Origin: Leptobacterium flavescens
GTDB taxonomy: Bacteria > Bacteroidota > Bacteroidia > Flavobacteriales > Flavobacteriaceae
Direction: 5' to 3'
NCBI RefSeq assembly: GCF_010671605.1
Contig: NZ_JAABOO010000003.1
Location: 561,993 to 625,992 of the forward strand
Length of the DNA stretch: 64,000 bases
This document shows, in pieces, positions 1-8,511 of the stretch (position 1 is the stretch's first letter; the number at the start of each line of letters is the position of its first letter). The notes beneath the pieces are model-generated. The model saw nothing but the letters and a program-made list of their open reading frames with translations, was not told the DNA's origin and did no database searches. The translations under genes and the position numbers were made by a program.

Positions 1-1
1 G

Positions 2-682
2 ACTAAAAAGATGGATCTGACGGCGCGTATGATGATGAATGGAATGACTATGCTAAGGGACTTTTCAACCGCTTCTTCAGGCTTCGGAGACCTCAAGCTA
101 GGTGCTCTTTACGGTCTTTTTGCCAATAACAGGTCTTCATTACACCTGAACGGAACCCTGAATCTTCCTGTCGGAAGTATAGAAGAAAGAGATGATACTC
201 CAATGATGGAAAATGCAAAGCTTCCCTACAGCATGCAATTGGGGAGTGGTACTTTTGATATCACTCTGGGGGCAACCTTTAAGCAAACATTTCGGAATGT
301 ATCATGGGGAATACAGCAGTTAAATACTATCAGGACAGGAGAGAATGATGAAGGATATCGCTTTGGTAACCAATACAGCCTGAATATCTGGGGAGCTTAT
401 GTGCTAAGCAGGAATATCAGTATTTCCACCCGCTTCTTCGGGATAAGCGAAAAGAGAATAAAGGGAGCAGATCCCGAATTAAACCCTATGATGGTCACAA
501 CTGCCGATACGGATAATTACGGAAGTGACAGGATAAAGTCCTTTTTGGGTGTAAATGTGGCCTTTCCAAAAGATCTTCGCATTGGTGCGGAAGCCGGATT
601 TCCGATCTATGAGCGATATAATGGAATACAAATGGATGAAGGACTGTCCTTCACCCTGGGGTTAAAATACAATATCCTGTAA
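2..682 (+). CDS. Outer-membrane beta-barrel-like protein, 5' truncated by the window edge
   Basis: The reading frame is open from base 2, so the visible 223-residue stretch from the first Met at 11 is only the C-terminal part of a longer protein. It has alternating polar/hydrophobic strands, many aromatic residues and a C-terminus ending in hydrophobic-aromatic residues (LGLKYNIL), as in outer-membrane barrels. It lies 28 bases upstream of nosD on the same strand, so it is probably the preceding gene of the nos operon. A transport or metal-uptake role is possible but nothing in the sequence proves it. The family is not recognised with certainty; the signal peptide, if any, is outside the window. 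Confidence 0.6.
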   Translation, partial: TKKMDLTARMMMNGMTMLRDFSTASSGFGDLKLGALYGLFANNRSSLHLNGTLNLPVGSIEERDDTPMMENAKLPYSMQLGSGTFDITLGATFKQTFRNVSWGIQQLNTIRTGENDEGYRFGNQYSLNIWGAYVLSRNISISTRFFGISEKRIKGADPELNPMMVTTADTDNYGSDRIKSFLGVNVAFPKDLRIGAEAGFPIYERYNGIQMDEGLSFTLGLKYNIL

Positions 683-710
683 TAGTTAAACCGGATAAAC
701 TGAAAAACAG

Positions 711-1952
711 ATGAAAATTGTTCTCAAATATTACACCTTCCTTTTTTGGCTGATGATATCGGCAATAAGCTTTGCTCAGGAAGTGGAAGTATGCAATAGC
801 TGTACGTTTTCATCACTTGCCGAAGCCATCTCCGAAGTTGATAAAGGTGCCCGTATTTACCTGAAAAAAGGAATTTATAAGGAGTACGATGTCCTGATCG
901 ATAAACCGGTTCAGATCCTTGCCGAAAAAGGAGCTGTTCTGGATGCACAGGGGAAGGGTTATGGTTTGATCATTTCGGCCGATAGTGTCCGGATATCCGG
1001 AATTACCATCCGCAATATCGGAAAGAGTTATACCAAAGATTTTGCCGCTATCTATATTTCGAGAAGCAAACATTTTACTGTGGAAAATGCAGTTCTTGAA
1101 AAGGTGTTCTTCGGGATCCTGGTAGAGAAATCGCATCACGGACAGATCAGCAATAACCATATTTCCAGTGAAGGGATTGAAGAAGCAGGTTCGGGTAACG
1201 GGGTGCATATGTGGCATTCCTCCAATGTAGTGGTAGAGAAGAATGAACTTCATAATCTCAGAGATGGTATTTATTTTGAATTTGTAAAGAACAGTAAGGT
1301 GATCAATAACAAAAGCCATGACAATATTCGTTACGGCCTGCATTTTATGTTCTCCAATCAAAATGAATATCACTATAACACCTTTACGCATAATGGTGCA
1401 GGGGTGGCTGTTATGTTCTCCAAATTCATTACGATGACCCACAATTCCTTTAAAGAAAATTGGGGAGCGGCCTCCTACGGACTCCTGCTTAAGGAGATCT
1501 ATGATGCCCGGATCGAATATAACCGTATAGAACAAAATACCGTTGGGATCAATGCGGAAGGTTCCACCCGTATCAGTTATAAGAACAACAATTTTATCAG
1601 TAACGGTTGGGCGGTAAAAATATCGGGCGCCTGTTATACCAATATTTTCGAGCGGAATAATTTTTTATACAATTCCTTCGATGTGTCCTATAACAGTAAT
1701 TTGAACGATAACAGCTTCAACAATAACTATTGGAGCGCTTATACCGGTTATGATCTGGATAAGAACGGTATAGGTGACGTTCCTCACAGGCCGGTAAAAC
1801 TGTTTTCCTATGTTGTGAACAGGACCCCGGAAACCATTGTGCTTCTGAGAAGCCTGTTTGTAGATATTATCAATTTTTCGGAAAAAGTATCTCCGGTATT
1901 TACCCCGGATAATTTAATGGATGACAGCCCGCTAATGAAAAAAATAAAATGA
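711..1952 (+). CDS. nosD: Nitrous oxide reductase maturation protein NosD
   Basis: This periplasmic protein of 413 residues starts with a signal peptide (hydrophobic residues about 6-21, ending ISFAQ). The rest consists of short right-handed parallel beta-helix repeats rich in Asn (GI.V..S..., NN.I), the CASH/NosD architecture. In the family, NosD works with the ABC transporter NosFY to assemble the copper-sulfide CuZ centre of NosZ, the enzyme reducing N2O to N2. The assignment is supported by the immediate downstream genes nosF (stop/start overlap of 4 bases) and nosY. The catalytic gene nosZ and nosL must lie upstream, outside this window. The C-terminal tail after residue 385 is hydrophobic and may anchor the protein. 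Confidence 0.93.
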   Translation: MKIVLKYYTFLFWLMISAISFAQEVEVCNSCTFSSLAEAISEVDKGARIYLKKGIYKEYDVLIDKPVQILAEKGAVLDAQGKGYGLIISADSVRISGITIRNIGKSYTKDFAAIYISRSKHFTVENAVLEKVFFGILVEKSHHGQISNNHISSEGIEEAGSGNGVHMWHSSNVVVEKNELHNLRDGIYFEFVKNSKVINNKSHDNIRYGLHFMFSNQNEYHYNTFTHNGAGVAVMFSKFITMTHNSFKENWGAASYGLLLKEIYDARIEYNRIEQNTVGINAEGSTRISYKNNNFISNGWAVKISGACYTNIFERNNFLYNSFDVSYNSNLNDNSFNNNYWSAYTGYDLDKNGIGDVPHRPVKLFSYVVNRTPETIVLLRSLFVDIINFSEKVSPVFTPDNLMDDSPLMKKIK

Positions 1953-2656
1953 TACAGATACAGGATTTATATAAAAGATTCGGAAAGGTACAGGTACTCA
2001 AGGGAGTAAACCTGGATATCGGAAGAGGAGGCATCTTTGCTATACTTGGCCCCAATGGTTCCGGAAAGACCACCCTGATCAAAAGTATTCTGGGAATGGT
2101 GGTAGCCGATAAGGGAGATATTAAAATAGCTGATAAAAGTGTTCTCCGGAAGTTCGAATACCGGAAGAATATTGATTATTTACCACAGATCGCTAATTTT
2201 CCTGCTAACCTGACGGTTTCCGAACTCATAGGGATGATCAGGAACCTGAGGGCAAAGACAAGTTCACATGAACAATTGATCGATCTGTTCGACCTTACCC
2301 CCTTCCTGAATCAAAAGTTGGGGAACCTCTCCGGAGGAACGCGACAAAAAGTAAACCTGGTTTTGACTTTTATGTTTGACAGTGAGCTGATCATCCTGGA
2401 CGAACCGACCACCGGACTGGATCCCGTTTCCCTTATCCGTTTAAAGCAAAGGATAGAAGAAGAAAAGAAAAAGGGAAAAACGATTCTGATAAGTTCTCAT
2501 ATTATGAGTTTTGTGGAAGAGATAGCAGATGAGATCGTGTTCTTACTGGATGGAAAAATACATTTTAAAGGTACGGTTTCCGATCTGATGAAACAGACCG
2601 GGCAGCAAAACCTGGAATACGCAATTGCTAATATTTTAACCGACAACCATGCTTAA
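1949..2656 (+). CDS. nosF: NosF, ATP-binding subunit of the NosDFY copper-centre maturation transporter
   Basis: This is a 235-residue cytoplasmic ABC ATPase. Visible motifs are the Walker A GPNGSGKTT (residues 34-42), the signature LSGGTRQKV (around 130), Walker B LIILDEPTTGLDP and the switch histidine in ISSHIM. It lacks membrane segments and pairs with NosY, whose start overlaps its stop by 8 bases; the ATG itself overlaps the nosD stop. In the family, NosF energises export of the sulfur species used to build CuZ of nitrous oxide reductase. Alone the ATPase would be a generic ABC-2 type subunit; the nosD neighbour decides the call. Confidence 0.92.
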   Translation: MIQIQDLYKRFGKVQVLKGVNLDIGRGGIFAILGPNGSGKTTLIKSILGMVVADKGDIKIADKSVLRKFEYRKNIDYLPQIANFPANLTVSELIGMIRNLRAKTSSHEQLIDLFDLTPFLNQKLGNLSGGTRQKVNLVLTFMFDSELIILDEPTTGLDPVSLIRLKQRIEEEKKKGKTILISSHIMSFVEEIADEIVFLLDGKIHFKGTVSDLMKQTGQQNLEYAIANILTDNHA

Positions 2657-3431
2657 GATATTGAAATACAGTTTTTTTGACCTGATGCGAAGCAGATGGA
2701 GTTATATTTACTTTCTGTTCTATCTGGCACTGGGGTTTGTACTCCTCTTTTTAAATAATGATGTATCCAAGGCGGTCATTACCCTGATGAATATTATCGT
2801 GGTGCTGACCCCTCTTATAGGAACAGTTTTCGGGATCATGTACTACTATAATTCCAGAGAATTTACCGAATTGCTGCTTGCACAACCTTTAAAGAGATCC
2901 ACTATTTTTCTGGGACAGTATACCGGACTTTCCCTCTCCCTCAGTCTGAGCCTGGTACTGGGACTCGGGATCCCTTTTCTGATGTACGGGATCCTGGAAT
3001 CTGCAGCTATCTGGAACTTTGCTTCCCTGCTGCTGACAGGTGCGTTCCTGACCTTTATTTTTGTGGCCCTGGCATATAATATTGCTTTGTCCAATGAGAA
3101 TAAGATCAAAGGTTTTGGTTATGCCGTACTCCTGTGGTTATTCCTGGCTGTGATCTATGACGGCCTTTTCCTGATATCGCTTATTGTTTTTGAAGAATAT
3201 CCACTGGATAAGTTTTCACTGGCAGCTACGGTTTTTAATCCGATCGACCTGTCCAGGATCCTGATCCTTTTAAAATTAGATATTTCTGCTCTTTTAGGGT
3301 ATACGGGAGCCAGTTTTAAAAAGTTTTTCGGTACCGGCCTTGGAATGTTTATCTCATTTAGCGCACTCATGTTATGGGTGATACTACCCGCCTGGCGTAT
3401 CGTTGTTAAGGCCCGAAAGAAGGATTTTTAG
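2649..3431 (+). CDS. nosY: NosY, ABC-2 type permease of the NosDFY transporter
   Basis: This membrane protein of 260 residues has about six predicted transmembrane segments (around 17-38, 46-68, 94-114, 125-150, 157-180 and 230-250). It is the permease partner of NosF and the last gene of the nos operon seen here. The start overlaps the nosF stop, showing translational coupling. NosY proteins belong to the ABC-2 superfamily and are hard to tell from other ABC-2 permeases by sequence, so the name rests on the nosD-nosF context. Transcription probably ends in the structured convergent spacer that follows. Confidence 0.9.
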   Translation: MLKILKYSFFDLMRSRWSYIYFLFYLALGFVLLFLNNDVSKAVITLMNIIVVLTPLIGTVFGIMYYYNSREFTELLLAQPLKRSTIFLGQYTGLSLSLSLSLVLGLGIPFLMYGILESAAIWNFASLLLTGAFLTFIFVALAYNIALSNENKIKGFGYAVLLWLFLAVIYDGLFLISLIVFEEYPLDKFSLAATVFNPIDLSRILILLKLDISALLGYTGASFKKFFGTGLGMFISFSALMLWVILPAWRIVVKARKKDF

Positions 3432-3443
3432 CCATAAACAGAG

Positions 3444-3519
3444 TATCTCTCCATTCTAAGACCCTAAGGAGAATGACTTTATGGCGCCCTTAAGGCGGTC
3501 GAACAGAGAGATAGTTTTT
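3444..3519. terminator. Structured convergent intergenic region, likely nos operon terminator
   Basis: An outer 8-bp helix (TATCTCTC at 3444-3451 with GAGAGATA at 3506-3513) closes two inner hairpins: ATTCT 3453-3457 with AGAAT 3470-3474, and CGCC 3485-3488 with GGCG 3494-3497. GTTTTTC follows the outer arm on the plus strand. The whole could fold as a three-way junction and end plus-strand transcription from nosY. On the minus strand it would follow no gene end. Pairing was found by eye; no folding energy was computed. Confidence 0.45.
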
Positions 3520-3538
3520 CAGATTCTGCTTAAAGAGC

Positions 3539-4900
3539 CTACTTTATTTCAACTCCTTTGGAATGGTTGATCCGGTTCTTGAACAGAACTTCTCTTTTTC
3601 CTTTGCTTTTGGAGAATTTGTATTCGATAAAGCCGTCTTCAAAATAAAAGTGATCGGGAGATAAGGGAAGGATCTTAAATCTGGCATTGCTTCCTTCCCT
3701 CTGACTAAATAGCTGTCCGTTTTCTAATGTGATCGATCTGATGGCTTCATCCTCGAATTTGTATTTCCCCAACCATTTTTTTAGCTGTGATTCAGACAGG
3801 GAAATAATGTTTTCCGGTTCCGGAAAGGGTTTTCCAATAGCTAAAGCAGCTATTTTGGTAGTTACATCTCCCGGAGAATTACAGCTGCAATTGGTAAGGA
3901 CCGCAACATAAACGTCCTGCCCGGGAATGTAAATACCCTGCGTGGTAAAGCCAAAAATGCCACCACCGTGCTCCCTGCTCGGGCTACCGTTAATTTCATT
4001 GATAGCCCATCCGTAACCGTAGTAAATAGGTTCTCCGTTGTTTAAAGTGTAATTGGTAAAGGCTTTTTTAATGGTTTCTTCTTTTACAAAAGTGTTGTTG
4101 TTTATGGCCTGCTGCCATTTCAGGAGGTCATTTGTATTAGACATAAGTGAACCGGCGGCATAGGGAATGCTAAAGCTGATATAATTTGCATTGATATATT
4201 CATTGCTCCTCATATAACCACTTGCCCGGCCTTTAATGAGTTTAAAGTGATTGGCATAGTAAGAAGAATTCATCCCTGCCTTATCGAAAATATTCTTTTG
4301 AATAAAATTGGCATAAGACTCACCTGACAGTTTTTCGATAATATACCCCAGCAGGATATAACCTGAATTGTTATAGCGATATGCCTCTCCCGGATCAAAA
4401 TCCATAGGCTCATCCTTAAAAACATCGATAAGTTCCATGGGAGTGAGATCTTTGGTAGCAATTTCCCTTAAGACCGGCATGGAAGTATAGCTTTTTATAC
4501 CCGAGGTATGGGTTAGCAGATGATGAACGGTTATGCGTTTTCCATGTGTGGGATAATCCGGAATAAAGACGGTGATCTCATCGTCCAGATTTAATTTTCC
4601 CTGCTCTACCAGCATTAAAACGGATACGGCTGTAAACTGTTTGGTGATCGAACCGATCTCGAAAATATGCTCCGGTTTCATCGGGACGTTTAATTCCAGA
4701 TCTGCCATTCCGAAGGCTTTGCTGTATATTACTTTTCCGTTTTTAGCTACCAAAGCGGTGGCTCCCGGACCATCTGTTTTGTATTTTTCCTGTAATAAAC
4801 GATCTATCTTCTCTTCCAGGCTTTGCCCGTGTACAGAGGGCAGAAGAAAGGACAACAATAGGGGAAATAATATGACTTTAAGGTGAATTCCTGCTTTCAT
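3539..4900 (-). CDS. Serine hydrolase, class C beta-lactamase/DD-peptidase fold
   Basis: An exported enzyme of 453 residues with an N-terminal signal sequence (about 1-25). The penicillin-binding-protein-like active site is visible: SITK at 84-87 (nucleophile Ser84, base Lys87), the YxN triad as Tyr176-Asn177-Asn178, and His311-Gly-Gly in place of the KTG box. A C-terminal lipocalin-like extension follows (about 355-453), as in many such esterases and peptidases. Substrates in this family range from D-amino-acid peptides to esters, so none is assigned. It is a single gene, convergent to nosY and separated from the next minus-strand gene by 80 bases. Confidence 0.85.
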   Translation of the reverse strand: MKAGIHLKVILFPLLLSFLLPSVHGQSLEEKIDRLLQEKYKTDGPGATALVAKNGKVIYSKAFGMADLELNVPMKPEHIFEIGSITKQFTAVSVLMLVEQGKLNLDDEITVFIPDYPTHGKRITVHHLLTHTSGIKSYTSMPVLREIATKDLTPMELIDVFKDEPMDFDPGEAYRYNNSGYILLGYIIEKLSGESYANFIQKNIFDKAGMNSSYYANHFKLIKGRASGYMRSNEYINANYISFSIPYAAGSLMSNTNDLLKWQQAINNNTFVKEETIKKAFTNYTLNNGEPIYYGYGWAINEINGSPSREHGGGIFGFTTQGIYIPGQDVYVAVLTNCSCNSPGDVTTKIAALAIGKPFPEPENIISLSESQLKKWLGKYKFEDEAIRSITLENGQLFSQREGSNARFKILPLSPDHFYFEDGFIEYKFSKSKGKREVLFKNRINHSKGVEIK

Positions 4901-4980
4901 TGGTTTGTGTTTGTTATAGGTTGTTGCAGGTATGACGCAGGAAACAGTGGAGTGGTTACATGAAATCCCTGCTTTTTTTA

Positions 4981-5289
4981 TCAGTACTCAAAAGTTTCGT
5001 AATGACGTACTTCTTCTTCAAACTCTAACAGATAGTCCTTATCTTCCGGATAGTACTTTGCTTTGGTGTAGTCTTCTCCCGCAAATTTTTTGATACTCTC
5101 ATAGGAATCCCATTCGGTGACCGTTAAAAAGTGGCAGACTTCGTCCTCTATTCTTCTAAGGATCTTTACCGAGAGGTTTCCTTTCACCGTTCGGTAATCT
5201 GCGATTCCGGTATTCTCAACATATTCCAGATATTCATCGGCTTGACCGGCTCTGGTACGCCCATGCCATATTCTCGTTATTTTTTTCAT
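4981..5289 (-). CDS. Antibiotic biosynthesis monooxygenase (ABM) fold protein
   Basis: A small cytosolic protein of about 102 residues resembling the ferredoxin-like ABM/dimeric alpha-beta barrel family: it opens with RIWHGRT, has VTEWDSYESIKKFAG in the second half and ends with an acidic helix. Members are heme-degrading or quinol-oxidising enzymes, or have no known activity; none can be chosen here. I take the ATG at 5289; an in-frame TTG lies two codons upstream. It lies 80 bases downstream of the MORN-repeat gene and may be cotranscribed with it. Confidence 0.72.
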   Translation of the reverse strand: MKKITRIWHGRTRAGQADEYLEYVENTGIADYRTVKGNLSVKILRRIEDEVCHFLTVTEWDSYESIKKFAGEDYTKAKYYPEDKDYLLEFEEEVRHYETFEY

Positions 5290-5375
5290 GATCAACTTCG
5301 CTGTTTAATATTCTCTTTGAAGTCTGATAGATCAGAAGGATCCGTTTCCCGGTCTTATCTCATGAAAAATACCGT

Positions 5376-6245
5376 TTATCTCCTTACTATGGATTTGTCG
5401 AATTCCTCCTTTGTGACTTCCTGTTTTTTAATGAAATAACGCTTATTGGGAACGCTTCCGTTGTGGTAGATCCAGATCTCGGAATTTTTATCCAGGTGAT
5501 CTTTTTCAAGGACAAGGCGGGTTTGATCCCCGGCTTTGCGATACATTTTTTCTTTACCCATCAGAACCCCGTTCTTATAGGTCATTTCTATTTCTACTCC
5601 TCCCGTTTTAAAATAGGTAATATAGGAACCGTCATAGACATCGTCTTTATAATGTCGGATAAAACTAATTTTTCCGTTCTTGTGATAACCGGTTTCTTTT
5701 CCTGTTTTCTTTCCTTCCACATAATTCGTCTCCATAGATAAGGTACTCTTATCATCTGTATAGAAGGTTTTCTGGATCCCGTGTTTTATCCCGTTCTTAT
5801 AATTGACTTTTTCAAGCATCTTACCATCAGTTTCCCGGTAATTCGTCACAAGTCCGTGAAGTTTTTGCTCTTTGTTGAACGATTTACTCTGAGAAGGGCT
5901 GCCGTTTCGGAAGTAATGATCAAAAACACCACACACCAGTCCCATACAATATTCGGCACGCATCATCAGGGTTCCACTGCTGTAATGTTCCATGATCCCA
6001 TTTTTGTAACCGTCTTTATAATTACAAATGGTATAAGAAGAGTATTTTCCTGTTCCCAGGTTAACCCTGAACTTTCCGTTTAACAACTCTCCGTTCTTAA
6101 GAGTAAAAAGAGAAGGCTGTTTCTTTTCGTCGTATGAGAAATCGATATTAAGCTGATCCCGGTTTAACACAGGTATATTTTCCTGACCGAAGGCGATGGT
6201 GACGGTCAGAAGCACTAAGGCAAAAGCCATAAGATTTTTGAACAT
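5376..6245 (-). CDS. MORN/YwqK-repeat protein, exported
   Basis: A 289-residue protein with an N-terminal signal peptide (residues 1-20, ending TIAFGQ). Most of the chain is a tandem array of MORN-like units of about 22-24 residues with the pattern G.....Y..NG......Y..G....G, typical of the YwqK family. Annotation pipelines often call these antitoxins, but there is no toxin partner here and the protein is exported, so that name is not supported. The role is unknown; MORN repeats usually scaffold or bind lipid. A second, shorter MORN protein is encoded at 39123-39605. Confidence 0.75.
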   Translation of the reverse strand: MFKNLMAFALVLLTVTIAFGQENIPVLNRDQLNIDFSYDEKKQPSLFTLKNGELLNGKFRVNLGTGKYSSYTICNYKDGYKNGIMEHYSSGTLMMRAEYCMGLVCGVFDHYFRNGSPSQSKSFNKEQKLHGLVTNYRETDGKMLEKVNYKNGIKHGIQKTFYTDDKSTLSMETNYVEGKKTGKETGYHKNGKISFIRHYKDDVYDGSYITYFKTGGVEIEMTYKNGVLMGKEKMYRKAGDQTRLVLEKDHLDKNSEIWIYHNGSVPNKRYFIKKQEVTKEEFDKSIVRR

Positions 6246-6316
6246 CTAATGTTTTTTAAATAATTTATTTGTTTGATACACCCCAAAAAGAGAGCGTTAA
6301 AAATAATAGAAATTTT

Positions 6317-6664
6317 TTAACTATCTCCCTTCTGGTCAAGATGTTTGAGATAATTATCTAAAAGACCCTGTATTTGCGCGGCTGCAACGGGATTTGCAGA
6401 ATGTACTCTAAACCGGAGTCCGGACAGGTCCAGGCCGGAATCGAAAACAAGCCATTTGGCTGCCGCATATCCATCCGGAGCCAGGGTTCCGTTGGCATCC
6501 AGTCCAAGGTCGTTATCGAAACTGATAAAATCGGGAAGGCCGTTCTCCTGAATACAGGAAATAAAATCTGCACAGGTCCTGACCACTTTAAAATTATCTT
6601 CCATCTGTTTGTCGTAAACCATGTCTACGGTTCTCAGATCGTCGAGAAACAAATTATAACCCAT
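6317..6664 (-). CDS. Cyclic-phosphate-processing receiver-domain protein (cREC-like)
   Basis: About 115 residues from the ATG at 6664. The protein starts with a strand and acidic pair (LFLDDLR), carries FISFDNDLG in the middle and HSANPVAAAQI near the end, the arrangement of the small receiver-like domain described as cREC, thought to process cyclic phosphates or act with RNA-end enzymes. The Asp-Asp pair and the second Asp-Asn-Asp resemble receiver acidic residues. A longer reading from a TTG at 6685 would overlap the upstream gene more, so the ATG is preferred; the overlap with that gene's stop is then 11 bases. Confidence 0.7.
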   Translation of the reverse strand: MGYNLFLDDLRTVDMVYDKQMEDNFKVVRTCADFISCIQENGLPDFISFDNDLGLDANGTLAPDGYAAAKWLVFDSGLDLSGLRFRVHSANPVAAAQIQGLLDNYLKHLDQKGDS

Positions 6665-7136
6665 TTGTGTCTTTCCTTTTTTCAATGCTGATTAGTACAG
6701 ATCTCAGGCCTTCAAAATCGTCTGTGCCGACAAAAAAAGTTTTTTTACGGTCTTTGGAAGTAAGACGTATGGCATCTCCTCTTTTAATATTGTAGAGGAC
6801 GCCCATGGGAGTGATCCGCAGACCGATCCCGTAAATAAAAGGAGGTTTTATCTTTTCTATGGAACTTGTATCGATATCTTCCAGCGCGATGCTTCGTTTT
6901 ATCAATCCGAAACCGAAATAAGCCGAAAGCCTGCCTTTATCTATCTCAATAGTCAGACTGTGAAAGAGAAAGATGATACCGACAAACAATAAATTAATTC
7001 CCATTGCAGGCCAGAAAGGAATAGGGTTAGAACCCCATTGCATTACATAGGACAAACTGACCATGATAATGATAAAAACCACGATCAATACCAGCCACCA
7101 TCCGCTTTGGGTTTGTTTGTATTTTAAATATTTCAT
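6654..7136 (-). CDS. Small membrane protein with PH-like C-terminal domain
   Basis: This 160-residue protein has two transmembrane segments (about 14-32 and 40-60) followed by a soluble beta-rich part with GRLSAYFGFGLIKRSIALEDI and RLTSKDRKKTFFVGT, resembling bacterial PH-like (YdbT/DUF304-type) domains. Such proteins sit in the inner membrane with unknown function. The stop overlaps the start of the cREC-like gene, so the two are probably cotranscribed. No enzyme motif is visible. Confidence 0.6.
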   Translation of the reverse strand: MKYLKYKQTQSGWWLVLIVVFIIIMVSLSYVMQWGSNPIPFWPAMGINLLFVGIIFLFHSLTIEIDKGRLSAYFGFGLIKRSIALEDIDTSSIEKIKPPFIYGIGLRITPMGVLYNIKRGDAIRLTSKDRKKTFFVGTDDFEGLRSVLISIEKRKDTNGL

Positions 7137-7171
7137 GGGTAGGTGTTCTTAATTCACACTTTTATTCAAAG

Positions 7172-8023
7172 TTAAGATTCTATCGGGAAATCGTTTTTTA
7201 ATCCCCATTCACTCCAGGAACCGTCATAAAGAATATTGGAATGATGTCCTGAAAGTTCTGCAGCCAACAGGAGGATACAGGCGGTAACTCCGGAACCGCA
7301 GCTATAGATCACTTCTTTGTTGTCGGTACCAAGACCCTTAAAGATCTCTTTTAACTCTTCCCGTGAGCGCATTTTATATTCGTTCAGAACACGGGCAAAT
7401 GGAAGGTTGAAAGAACCGGGAATATGTCCGCTTCTCAGATTTTCCCTGGGCTCCGGGGCAGTTCCTGTAAAACGACCAGAGGAACGGGCATCAAGAACAG
7501 AAATACGATTGTTTTTCAGGCTGTCCAGTACATATTGTCCGTCTGCAATGAATTCGGGTTTGAATTCGGCTGTAAAATTCCCTGCTTCCGTTTCCGGCTC
7601 CTTTTCCCTGCTTTCGGAGGGGAGCCCCGCTTCGATCCATTCCGGAAGCCCTCCATCCAACACAGCTACCTGCTCATGCCCCATGGTCCTGAACATATAC
7701 CAGGCTCTGGGAGAAGAATAAATACCAAGACGGTCGTAGACTACTATTTTACTGTGTTTATTTATTCCCAGCTTACGGCATTCTTCGGAGAACAGAGCTG
7801 CAGAAGGCATCATTCCCGGGAGTTCCGAATCTTTATCTACAAAAGTGTTTTTCAGGTCGAAAAAGCGTGCGTTTTTTATACGAAGCCCGGAGAGTTCCGA
7901 GGGAGCTTCAGCAGTTTTGGGCTTGTCCAGGCTGGCGTCCAGAATAACCACATCCGGATGATCGAGATGGGTTGAAAGCCATTCAATACTTAGTAAAGGT
8001 GTAGGTAGTTTAAGTTGTGACAT
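7172..8023 (-). CDS. Sulfurtransferase with two rhodanese domains (3-mercaptopyruvate/thiosulfate type)
   Basis: A 283-residue tandem-rhodanese enzyme. The N-terminal domain (about 5-135) is inactive. The C-terminal domain carries the active-site loop Cys242-Gly-Ser-Gly-Val-Thr-Ala, the form typical of 3-mercaptopyruvate sulfurtransferases, although thiosulfate cannot be excluded. The enzyme moves sulfane sulfur to cyanide, thiols or proteins. There is no signal peptide, so it is cytoplasmic. Its ATG overlaps the stop of the deaminase gene by one base (TGATG), so the two are translationally coupled. Confidence 0.88.
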   Translation of the reverse strand: MSQLKLPTPLLSIEWLSTHLDHPDVVILDASLDKPKTAEAPSELSGLRIKNARFFDLKNTFVDKDSELPGMMPSAALFSEECRKLGINKHSKIVVYDRLGIYSSPRAWYMFRTMGHEQVAVLDGGLPEWIEAGLPSESREKEPETEAGNFTAEFKPEFIADGQYVLDSLKNNRISVLDARSSGRFTGTAPEPRENLRSGHIPGSFNLPFARVLNEYKMRSREELKEIFKGLGTDNKEVIYSCGSGVTACILLLAAELSGHHSNILYDGSWSEWGLKNDFPIES

Positions 8024-8487
8024 CAGGAATTATTTATCAGGGTTAAAAATTTATTGTGGAGGTCCTGACAGGCCTGTTCACTTACTCCTTTTCGAACCAC
8101 AGGCCCGGAACCCCATTTGGGAACTTCCTGCGTATTTAAGACATCAAATTTAGACGTATGCCCGCCTATGTGGTCTACACTGAGGCCATATGCAACTTCC
8201 TTCATTTTATGGTGTCTCAGTACATAAGAACACATAATGCAAGGCTCATGTGTTGTATACATAACAGATTCGGAAAGTAAGGATGCGTGTCCTTTATTAA
8301 CCGCATCTTTTACTGCCAGGATCTCTGCGTGTAAGGTGATGTCTCCTGAACTCTTTCCTGCTTCTATTCCTTCACCAATAACTATGTCTTTATGAACAAT
8401 AAGGGCACCTACCGGAGGGTTTCCGCTTTCCAGAGCCTGTTCCCCGAGCTCGATGCACCTCTTCATATAAAATTCATCTCTTTCCAT
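8023..8487 (-). CDS. Zinc-dependent nucleoside/base deaminase
   Basis: A 154-residue member of the cytidine/guanine/tRNA-adenosine deaminase superfamily. The zinc site is complete: His53-Ala-Glu55 (ligand and proton shuttle) and Pro82-Cys83-x-x-Cys86. Length and the motif THEPCIMC fit free-base or nucleoside deaminases rather than a confident TadA call, so the substrate is left open. It is cytosolic, coupled to the sulfurtransferase downstream, and 24 bases after the SDR gene. Confidence 0.82.
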   Translation of the reverse strand: MERDEFYMKRCIELGEQALESGNPPVGALIVHKDIVIGEGIEAGKSSGDITLHAEILAVKDAVNKGHASLLSESVMYTTHEPCIMCSYVLRHHKMKEVAYGLSVDHIGGHTSKFDVLNTQEVPKWGSGPVVRKGVSEQACQDLHNKFLTLINNS

Positions 8488-8511
8488 TCTAAATATTATG
8501 TAGTCAAATAA

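Noticed and set aside
813-1535. A 240-residue minus-strand frame inside nosD
   Set aside because: Shadow of the beta-helix repeats; no start context, no domain.
5376-6245. Antitoxin of a toxin-antitoxin pair
   Set aside because: The YwqK name suggests it, but the protein has a signal peptide and MORN repeats and there is no adjacent toxin.
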